Source: Calonectria ilicicola (lineage: Eukaryota; Ascomycota; Sordariomycetes; Hypocreales; Nectriaceae). Taken from it: a stretch of 64,000 bases of DNA. The notes beneath the pieces are model-generated. The model did not search any database. It saw nothing but the letters and a program-made list of their open reading frames with translations, and had not been told where the DNA came from. Both the position numbers and the translations under genes were made by a program. Each line of letters begins with the position of its first letter. Position 1 is the first letter of the stretch. Shown here one piece after another: positions 55,443 through 64,000 of this stretch. The stretch covers positions 2,232,001 to 2,296,000 of the forward strand of contig CP085826.1 of assembly GCA_020809705.1 (NCBI GenBank). Direction: 5' to 3'.

Positions 55443-56347
55443 ATATTCTATTATACTACTTATATCCTATTAATTATTTAATTAAACTATTATTTATATT
55501 TCTTATTTTAATATAGTACTATCTTTAATTCCTCCTATCCCAATTTATAAAAATACTAAATATACTTTACTAATAAATATTTATTTAAAAATAACTTTTT
55601 TATCTTTTTCCTTTTACTATATTATATTTATAATTATTTAATTTAATATATTAATTTATATAAAACCCTTATTTTTTATTTTTTTTAAAAATCTCTTTTA
55701 ATTCTTTTTAAAAAAAGATTTTTTATATTTAAATATATTAAAATATCTTAATATTAATTTTATTATTTATTATTACTTTTAAATAAAAATCTTATTTTTA
55801 TTTAAAAAATTCTTTTTTTAAAAAGAAATTTATATTTTTAAAAAATTAATTTAATTTTAATTTAATTTTTTATATTATTTTATTTTTATATTTTTATTAC
55901 TTTTTTTTAGAATTTTTCTAATTTTTAATTTTTTATATCTAATTTAATATTATTAATTTAAATTTTTTAATAAATATATTAAATTATAAATTCTATTTTT
56001 AAAAAGCTATTATCCTTATAAATAATATATTATTTAAATATCTTGGTTATATATATATATATTTTTAAAAGGGTTTATTTAGTATATGTTTAAGAGAGGG
56101 TTGTTTGAGAGAGATTTATTTAAGTATACATTACTGCATTCCTGGCTGGTAGAAAATTCTTCCTTTTATTGTACGAGGGTTCTATCTATCAAGGTTTTCA
56201 TCTTGTGTTGCCTTTAGGCTTCAGAGTTGGCATAAGGGCGATTGTACCAATCGATGTGAAAGTCTATTATGAGGTGTGCCTTTAGGTCCTGTGACCTTGT
56301 CGGCATCTTCCTTTCCTAAAAGGAAGAAAATAACTATATGAAAGATA
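55443..56347 (+). repeat. R1 repeat, copy C of the tandem array (long form) with a well-preserved 3' module
   Basis: Long-form R1. From about 56130 to 56340 it is far less mutated than other copies and shows the module close to its ancestral sequence: GGGCGATTGTACCAATCG, GGTCCTGTGACC and CTTCCTTTCCTAAAAGGAAG, each able to form a hairpin. About 20 extra bases (TTACTGCATTCCTGGCTGGT) sit just before it. After the module the sequence leaves the array. Confidence 0.75.
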
Positions 56348-57964
56348 TTATAATAAATATTATAATTAAGGTATTATTTATTAGTTTTTTTATTAATTTT
56401 TATTATAAGTTAATTATAATTATATATAATTATTATTATAATTTTAAATAAAAGCTTCTTAATTATATATTTTAAAGCTATAGTTATAGCTATATTTATA
56501 ATCTTAGCTTTAATAGTAGATTTAATTAATATAATTTTAATCTATTAATTATAAAAGTATAAGAATAAGATTATTTAATTAATAATAATTAATAATAATA
56601 TAATTAGGTTTGTTATATATAATATATAAATTAAAATTAAGTTTTTATTCTTATTCTTAATTAATAATATAAATATAATTAAGATCTATTCCCTAATATT
56701 CCTCTTAAACTTTAGCCTTTAGCTAGCCTTATTAATTTCAGTTATAATAGAGAGTAGCTTATTAAGCTATTAATAGTTCTTTTAGAGTTCCTTAAGGAAC
56801 TTAATCTCTTAATAGTATAATTAAATATTTATATTTAATTTTATTAATAAAAATTAAAAAAACTTTAATTAATTATTAATAAAGTTTATTATTTTTTAAA
56901 TTACTTTAAAATATATATAAGATCTAATTTTAAAGATTTTATAATTTAGTATTATAAGTTATATTATTATTTATTAATATAAAGGGAGTAGATTATTATT
57001 TTAAGATTATTATATAATTTATATATTAACTTTATAAAAATATAATTAAATAAATTTTATTTTTTTTTTTTGAATTATTTAAATATAAAATTTAAATAAA
57101 TTTTTTATATTAATAGATTTAAGGATTTTTAATTTTTTTATTAATTATTAATTAGAAGTAAATAATAATATAAATATAATTTATTTTTTTAATAAAATAA
57201 TTAAAATTAAAAAAAATTAAAATTTATTTAAATTAAATAATTTAAATTAAAAGAATATATTTTAATATTAAGCTTTATTAGGCTTTTTTATTAAGGTATT
57301 AAAGATAATATTTTTAGATTATTATAATATTTAGTAGCTTTCTTATTTTAAGTTTATATTTATAAGTCTTATTTAGTATATTAATCTTACTGGATAATTA
57401 GACTTGTGTATAAGTAAAAAGAGAATAATTAAGATCTATTAGTTTATTATTCTTCTTACTTATTAATTAGTTTATTTTAAAGTATATAAGATATATATTT
57501 TAATTATTAACTTTATTATTATACTTCTTTTATTATAGGTTTTTTATAATTTTATTTATTATTTTACTTTATAATTTATAATTATTAATTATTAAAAACT
57601 TAATTTAAGAATTAATAATTATTATAAATTTTTTATTAATATATTTTTATAAATAATTAAATTTAATTTAATTATTAATTTAAATTTTATTTATATAATA
57701 ATTAAAATTAATATTAAAATTTATATATATATAATCCTTTTAATATAAAATACTAAAAGTATCTTTAATAACTTAAATTAAATTAAAAAAAATATATTAA
57801 TTATTTAATGTATTTAATAATATATTTATTATCTATTATTTTTATATAGTAAGTTATATAAGATTTATATTTATCTTTTTAATATTATTTTAAATATTAT
57901 TTTATACTTATTTTTTAAATTAATTTATTATAAATATAAATTAGATTTATATTTTTTATTATTT
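56348..57964. other. AT-saturated sequence without identified element
   Basis: About 1.6 kb between R1 copy C and R3 copy 2. Small richer patches occur near 56670-56800, including the palindrome AGTTCCTTAAGGAACT, and near 57380-57420. No element boundaries or protein fossils were recognised. Confidence 0.4.
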
Positions 57965-58728
57965 ATAAATTATTTAATACTTTTCTATTTTTTATTTTTT
58001 AATTATAAACTTTTTTAAATTTATTATTATATATTTTAATTATTAAAAATTTTAAATAATATTTTAATTAATTATTCTTAATTAAATTTTAAATTAAATA
58101 ATTTTTTTATTTAAAATTATATTTTAAATATTAATTTATTTAAATATTTAATTAATTTTATAAATAAAATAATATTAATTTATGTAATAACTATTATTTA
58201 TAAATTTTAATTTTCTTTTTATATTTAAATAAAATTATTATATTTAATTAAAATTTTAATTTTAATATTTATAAATAATATTTAAAATATTATATAATTT
58301 ATTATATAATAAATATTATTATTTAATAATATTAAAAAATATTTTAATAAAAATAATAAATTATTTTTATTAATAAATATATAATCTTTTATTATTTTTG
58401 TTATAATTCATTAATTTATACATAAAATATTTTTAATTTAATTATTAAATATATTTAAAATTATAAGATTTATATAATTACTAATTAATATTATAATATT
58501 AATTTTATTTATTTTAATATAAATATTCTTAATAATATTTAAATTAATTATTATTTATACTTAAAATAATTTAATATTATTTTATTTATAAAATTAAAAG
58601 TAAATATAATAATTATATTATATAATAAATAGGGTAGAAGGCTCTTACTACAATTAGCTAATATTAACATTATATATATATATAGTACATATATAACTTC
58701 ACACATAACTACTTATATGACCTATAAC
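57965..58728 (-). repeat. R3 repeat (LTR-like), copy 2
   Basis: Colinear with 42590-43480. On the minus strand it starts TGTTATAGGTCATATAAG at 58728. It is directly preceded, in that direction, by the purine-rich CTAGGGGCGGT, which looks like a polypurine tract before a 3' LTR. The downstream LTR end is too eroded to fix. Confidence 0.55.
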
Positions 58729-58985
58729 AACCGCCCCTAGCTAGGGTTAAGGATTTCTCCTTTATTATTAATAATTATATATTAATTGTATATTAATTGT
58801 AAAAAAAGGCTATTTAAAGGGTTTTTTTATCCCTAGAGGGTTTTTTCTACCTAATATAAAGGCTAAAAGATTAAGCTAAATATATAGCGCTTAGTGTGCT
58901 CCTAGATAAAAGTAGTAGTTTAGGCTATAACTGATTTTATAAGCTTGTAGATTCTAGTTGAGCTGCTAAATAGGGTTTTTTTGAA
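58729..58985 (-). mobile_element. probable 3' internal end of a retroelement next to R3
   Basis: A patch with more C and G than its surroundings, lying upstream of the presumed 3' LTR when read on the minus strand. It contains the polypurine-like CTAGGGGCGG and palindromic CCTAGCTAGG. It has no readable protein and is inferred from position only. Confidence 0.35.
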
Positions 58986-59034
58986 AAAAAAGAATATTAA
59001 TATAAAAGTAGATATATTTATATTTAAGTAAATA

Positions 59035-59190
59035 ATATTTATAAATTTTTATTATTATATTTAATTTAATTTTTAATATAAATTATTATTTTATTTAAAT
59101 TAATAAATTATTTTAATTTTTTATTATTATATTTAATTTAATTTTTAATATAAATTATTATTTTATTTAAATTAATAAATCATTTTAATA
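59035..59190 (+). repeat. tandem duplication of about 72 bases
   Basis: The segment TTATTATATTTAATTTAATT through AATTAATAAATTATTTTAAT occurs twice in direct succession with hardly any difference, so it is a recent local duplication. Confidence 0.7.
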
Positions 59191-59247
59191 TTTTATTTAA
59201 AAATATTTTTATTATAATATTAATAAAATTATTATTATTATTAATTT

Positions 59248-59347
59248 ATTATATTTTATATATTTTATATATTTTATATATTTTATTATTTTATATATTT
59301 TATATATTTTATATATTTTATATATTTTATATATTTTATATATTTTT
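59248..59347 (+). repeat. 9-bp minisatellite (TTTTATATA)n
   Basis: About ten direct copies of the unit TTTTATATA, interrupted once by a shortened unit, then trailing into unique AT sequence. Confidence 0.85.
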
Positions 59348-59775
59348 ATAATTACTTATTTAATTATTTAATTATTTAAATTTTTTATTAAATAATTTTT
59401 AATATTATATTATAATTAATAAATTAAATAATATTTTTAATTAATAAATTATTATAATATATGCTTTTTAAGTTTATTATTTAATGTATTCTTATTTAAT
59501 AATTTCTAATTTTAAATTAATAAACTTAAGTTTATTTATTTACTTTTTTTTAATTAAAATTAAGGTAATTATTAATATTATATATTAATTTATAATTATT
59601 AAATAAAAAAGATTATTTTTATATTAAGATTTATTTTAATTTAATTATAAAATTTATTTTTTTTAATTTAATTTTTTTTAAATTAAAAAATTATTAATTA
59701 TTAAAATTAAATATATTATTAGTTTATATTCTTATAATATTAAAGAACTCTTTTATTTTTATAATAAGTAAATAT

Positions 59776-60652
59776 CACTAATCATATCCTATTAGTTATT
59801 TAATTGAACCATTATTTGCATTTCCTATTCTAGTACAGTACCGCCCTTAGTTCCTTCTATCCCAGTTTATAAGAGTACTAAACATGCTTTGCTAATAGGT
59901 ATCCATTTGAAAGCAGCCTTTCCTGCCCTTTTTATTCCATTATTTAATACTTTTAATTGTTCTATTTAATATATAAATCTATTTATATTTTTTATTATTT
60001 ATTTTTTAAAAAATCTCTTTTATTTATTATTTAAGGAAGATCTTTTATTTTTAAATATTTTAAAATATTTAATATTAATTTTATTATTTATTATTACTTT
60101 TAAATAAAGGTTTTTTTTTATAAGATTTATTATTTTAAAAAAAGCTTATATTTTTAAAAAATAAAATAGATTTTAGTTTTATTATTTATATTATTTATTG
60201 AATATATTTTTTTTATTTTCTTTTAAAATATTTAAAAATATTTTTAATTAAATTTATTAGGCTTAATTTTATTAACTTAGATTAATTAATTAATATATCT
60301 AATTATAGATTTATTATTTAAAGGGTTATTATTAGTATGGATAATATATTGTTTATAAATAGATATCTTAGCTATATTTAAGGGTATATTTAAAGGTTTT
60401 TTTTAGTATATATTTAAAAGAGGTTTATTTAAGTATATATTATTATATTTTTAGCTAAAAATTCTTCCTTTTATTATATAAGGGTTTTATCTATTAAGGT
60501 TTTTATTATATATTGTCTTTAAACTCTAGAGTTAGTATAAGGGCAATTATATTAATCTATTTAAAAGTCTATTATAAGGTGTGCTTTTAGGTCCTATAAT
60601 CTTATTAGTATCTTTCTTTTCTAAAAGAAAGAAAATAATTATATGAAAGATA
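59776..60652 (+). repeat. R1 repeat, separate long-form copy
   Basis: Best preserved 5' half of R1: CACTAATCATATCCTATTAG, TTTGCATTTCCTATTCTAG and the full long-form block (CAGTACCGCCCTTAGTTCC to GCTAATAGGTATCCATTTGA). It ends with the hairpin module (TTTCTTTTCTAAAAGAAAG). Confidence 0.75.
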
Positions 60653-62894
60653 TAATAAGTAAATATAGGTTATAAGTTAATATAATTATTTAAAGACTAT
60701 TATAATAGTAATTAAAGTATATTATTTATTAATATATTCTAACTTTTATAATATTATAAAGTAATTTAGTAATTCTTATAATTATATTTTTAAGAAAGTA
60801 GTTTTTTATTTTAGAAAGGTATATAAATATAGTTTTATTTAATTTTATATTTAATTATATATATACTTATATAATGTTTTTTAATTATAGAAAATATTTA
60901 TTTTTATTAGTAATAATATAATTATAATAATTAATTATTAATTAGGTATTATGTTAAATTATTAGTGTTTATATTAAAATCTATTATTTATTATTATTAT
61001 TATATTTTTAAATAATTAATTTTAATTTTTTATATAATAATATAGTTCCTTTATTTTTAATTTTATATGCTAATTATATATTAAATATTTATTTATTTTT
61101 ATATTTAGTTATATTATATACTTTAAATAAGAAGGTATTATAACTTATTAATATATTAATTTTAATTTAATTATATTATAAATAATAGTTTTATTAATTT
61201 CTTTATTTATATAAAATATCTAGTTAATTAGTTAGGATTTTTATAGTTTTTTATAATCTTATTTAATTAAAGCTATTATAATATTAACTGTAAAGAGTTA
61301 TAAGTTTTCCTATGGTTTTCTATAATCTTATTTAAGTAAAGTTATTATAGTCTTAGTTTAAAAGAAATATAAGATTAGCTTTTTATCTTTATTATTATTA
61401 TTATTATTAGTTTTAATCTTATAAGGCTTCTTTTTATATTATTATAATAAAATAATTTAATTATAATTACTTTAAAATTTATTAGTTTATATAATATATT
61501 AAATATATATATCTCTTTATTTATAATAATTAATTTAAAAGTTTTTTATTAATTTTCTTTCTTTTATTATATATATATTTTTAATTATAATAAAATAATA
61601 AATTAATATTATATTAAATTTATTATATATAATAAGTATATTATTAATTTATTATTTTATTAATACTTTATGTATTTTATTAATTACTTTATATATAATT
61701 TTAGTATATTATATTATAGTAAATATAAATAAAGAATTATTTATTATTTAAAGATAAATTTTAAATATAAGGAATATTAATATAAGTTTATTTAAGTTAA
61801 TAAAATTATTAATAGTTTTAATTATTATTTATAATTTTTATTAATTTATATTTATATTTTTAAGTTCTTATTTAATAATATTATAAGCTTATTTTAATAA
61901 TTTATAATATTATTTTATATTATAATAAGATTTAATAAAAAAGCTTTTAATATTAATTATTAATAATTAAGTATATTAATAAAATTTATTAAATATAAAA
62001 TTCTTATTTATATTATAAATAATTTAATTAAAGAGGCTAAGATAATTATTAATTTAATATATTTATAATATATTTTATATATTCTTTACTTTTTATTTAT
62101 TCAATTTAAGAAAGTACATTATTTAAAATAATATAATTAAATTAATAATATAAAATACTAGCTTATTATTAATTTAAATAATATTAATAATACTTTTATA
62201 ATTAGATTTATAATTATTTTTTAAAGTAAATTTAAATTAGCTTAAAGCTTTATTATTTATTTAATAATATTAATATACTTTTATAAGCTTTTTTAATACT
62301 TTAATTTTAAACTTTTAATTTATATATTTTAAAATCTTCTTTAAATAATTAATTAAAAGATATTTAAATTATTAATAGATTTAATATAATTTTATTTTTA
62401 TTAAATAAAATATAATTAATTTTTTAATTTTAAATATTTATTATCGATATCTTTATTATTTAATTATTAATATCTTCTTTTTATTTTAAATAAATATATT
62501 TTAAAAATTATTTAGTTTAATATTTATTTAATTTATATTAATAATAGAAAGACAAAAGAAGATTAATATTAAAATAATATAAAAATTAATAATATTTAAT
62601 ATTATAAATATTTAAATAATTTTTATTAATATTATAAAACTAGCTTTAAATATAATATTATAATATAATATTTAATTAATTTTAAGTAATAATATTAGCT
62701 TTAATAAGCTTTTATTTAAAAGATATTTATTATAAATATACTAATAGCTTTTATATTAAATAGGATATTTTTAAAGATTTTATTAAACTAATATTTTTTA
62801 ATAAAAAATATATTATTATTATTATTTTTAAATAAATATTTAATTTTATATAAATTCTTTTTTTAATAATTATATTTTCATTAAATATTAAATT
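60653..62894. other. AT-saturated sequence without identified element
   Basis: About 2.2 kb between an R1 and an R2 copy. Two similar segments occur near 61215-61350 (TTTTTATAGTTTTTTATAAT and CCTATGGTTTTCTATAATC, each followed by CTTATTTAA and GTTATTATAG-like sequence). No protein fossil was recognised. Confidence 0.4.
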
Positions 62895-63400
62895 AAAAAA
62901 AAGCACTTTTAATTACTTAAATAAATACTATCTAGCCCTCCCTTTTTCTTAACCTTAAAATCCATATAAAATCCATTTATATATATATAATACTATATCT
63001 TCCTTAATCTTTACAAATAAACCTTACTTCTTTTTAAATCTTATTTATTTAATTTTTATATTTATTATTAATAATATTTATTATAAATTTTTTTTTGAAT
63101 TTAAATTTTTAAATCTAAATTTATTATATTTTTATATTATTTTTTTTAAAATTTAATATTTTTTTAATAAATTTTTAATTATTTATATTAAAATTATTAA
63201 TAAAAATATAAAATATTTAAAATTTATAATTTTAATAAAAAAAATTATTTTAAATATAATTATTAAAATTTTTATAAAAATAATCTTATTATAATATTAA
63301 TTATATTTTAATTAAATAAATTATATAATTAAATTTAATTATATTTATTATTATTATAATTTTAAAGCTCTTTTAAATTAAAATTTAAAATTTATTAAAA
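62895..63400 (+). repeat. R2 repeat with internal deletion
   Basis: Starts AAAAGCACTTTTAATTACTT and TCTAGCCCTCCCTTTTTC, ends with an eroded 3' part. About 505 bases, resembling the shortened copy at 44690-45150. Confidence 0.6.
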
Positions 63401-63423
63401 TTAAAAAAATAAATTATATTTAT

Positions 63424-64000
63424 ATATCTTTTATATAATTATTTTCTTCCTTTTAGGAAAGAAAGATGCCAACAAGATCATAGGACCTAAAGGCACACCT
63501 CATAATAGACTTTCAGATCTATTACTCTTATACTAACTCTAAAGCCTAAAAATAATATAAAATAAAAAACCTTAATAACTAAAAACCTTATATAATAAAA
63601 AAAAGATTTTTCTACTAATTAGAAATATAATAATATATATTAAAAAAATCTTTAAATATATATTTTTAAATATATATATATATATATAATTAAAATATTT
63701 TATAAATAATATATTATTTATATTAATAATAATCTTTTAAAAATTAAATTTATAATTTAATATATTTATTAAAAAAATTAAATTAATAATATTAATTTAA
63801 ATATAAATAAATAAAAATATCTATTAAAACTTAAAGGGGAGGTTGGAAGGATTTAATAATAAAATAATATAAAAAATAAAATTAAAATTAAATTAATTCT
63901 TTAAAAATATAATCTTTTTTTTAAAAATATATCTAAAAATAATAAAATTTTTATTTAAAAATAATAATAAATAATAGAATTAATATTAAAATATTTTAAA
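63424..64000 (-). repeat. R1 repeat, inverted copy, cut by the window end
   Basis: Starts with the complement of the R1 3' module in fairly preserved form (TTTTAGGAAAGAAAGATGCC, AGGACCTAAAGGCACACCTC, ATAATAGACTTTCAGATC). It runs to the end of the window. Confidence 0.7.

Larger units (their letters stand above)
38830..64000. repeat. AT-saturated, RIP-mutated repeat tract (isochore or pericentromere), continues past the window
   Basis: More than 25 kb with almost no G or C. Many 60-base stretches have none (for example 38881-38940 and 39001-39060). TpA is everywhere, CpA/TpG/CpG are rare, and stop codons saturate all frames, so there is no ORF of useful length. Copies of the same repeats differ nearly only by C/T and G/A changes, the signature of repeat-induced point mutation followed by decay. 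Patches that keep more G and C are near 43370-43520, 48965-49130, 56130-56340, 58720-58985 and 59770-59930. Repeat families R1, R2 and R3 and one Gypsy pol fossil are listed separately; what lies between them is AT-rich sequence I cannot assign. Confidence 0.93.

Noticed and set aside
56210..56300. The R1 3' module as a tRNA gene or tRNA-derived SINE head
   Set aside because: It has hairpins but no cloverleaf, no B-box-like GGTTCGAATCC and no anticodon arm of normal length.
58735..58750. CTAGGGTTAAGG resembling a telomere repeat
   Set aside because: Only a single unit-like match within a palindromic context; no TTAGGG array.
38830..64000. Insertion of mitochondrial DNA (because of the extreme AT content)
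   Set aside because: Repeat copies related by transitions and a nuclear-type Gypsy pol fossil point to RIP-mutated transposons; no mitochondrial genes were recognised.
38830..64000. CRISPR or satellite centromere array
   Set aside because: Repeats are long, dispersed, in both orientations and without regular short spacers; only one short 9-bp minisatellite was seen.

Overview
The window is nuclear DNA of a filamentous ascomycete (Pezizomycotina). Genes are compact and mostly housekeeping, with introns of about 42-95 nt carrying GT..AG ends and CTAAC-like branch points. Many proteins have fungal-type architecture (Golgi apyrase tail, Anp1/GT62, Gea-type Arf GEF, Asi-type RING protein). The last 25 kb is AT-saturated repeat DNA whose copies differ almost only by transitions, the signature of repeat-induced point mutation (RIP). 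The species cannot be named from sequence alone.

Genic part (1 to about 38.8 kb). In order: 3' end of a Golgi apyrase-like gene (+); Hikeshi/OPI10 (-); a DUF4743-Nudix hydrolase (+); RPB8 (-); ELP4 (+); SEN34 (+); an Asi3-like multi-span RING E3 (-); exosome MTR3 (-); an unresolved intron-rich candidate (-); ANP1 mannosyltransferase (+); Gea/GBF1 Arf GEF (+); FIG4 phosphoinositide phosphatase (+); TTI2 (-); CCA1 tRNA nucleotidyltransferase (-); an unresolved small membrane-protein candidate (-); a sparse stretch of about 2.2 kb; an 85-aa conserved-looking two-exon gene (+); SYF1 (-); V-ATPase subunit D, VMA8 (+); and a U1A/U2B''-type snRNP protein (-). Several neighbours share a process (SEN34 and CCA1 in tRNA maturation, ELP4 in tRNA wobble modification; SYF1 and U2B'' in splicing; ANP1, Gea and the apyrase in Golgi function), but nothing suggests a co-regulated cluster. 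Exon coordinates were worked out by hand from reading frame, splice consensus and family conservation.

The most important gene-level oddity is VMA8. All its conserved blocks are present, but two single-base deletions, both in homopolymer-rich spots, break the frame. This means either a damaged gene or uncorrected assembly indels. The same gene needs an 11-nt microexon.

Repeat part (about 38.83 kb to the window end). Base composition collapses abruptly about 220 bp upstream of the U2B'' start codon; many 60-base stretches contain no G or C. No intact gene was found. Three dispersed repeat families can be followed: R1 (about 0.8-0.9 kb, eight copies, three of them in a tandem array of about 1.5-kb period), R2 (about 0.73 kb, eight full or partial copies) and R3 (about 0.76 kb, two copies, probably an LTR). 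Between an R2 and an R1 copy lies a legible fossil of a Ty3/Gypsy pol gene on the minus strand. It has the reverse transcriptase YLDDILIY motif as YLNNILIY and a recognisable RNase H block, with changes of the kind RIP makes. The tract may be an AT-rich isochore, a pericentromere or a centromere edge; the window cannot decide.

No CRISPR, operon, tRNA or rRNA gene was found, and no clearly new defence, toxin or biosynthetic system. The items most worth a second look are VMA8, the readable Gypsy fossil, the R1 3' module, and the unresolved candidate genes at 12.5-14.0 kb and 30.3-30.8 kb.
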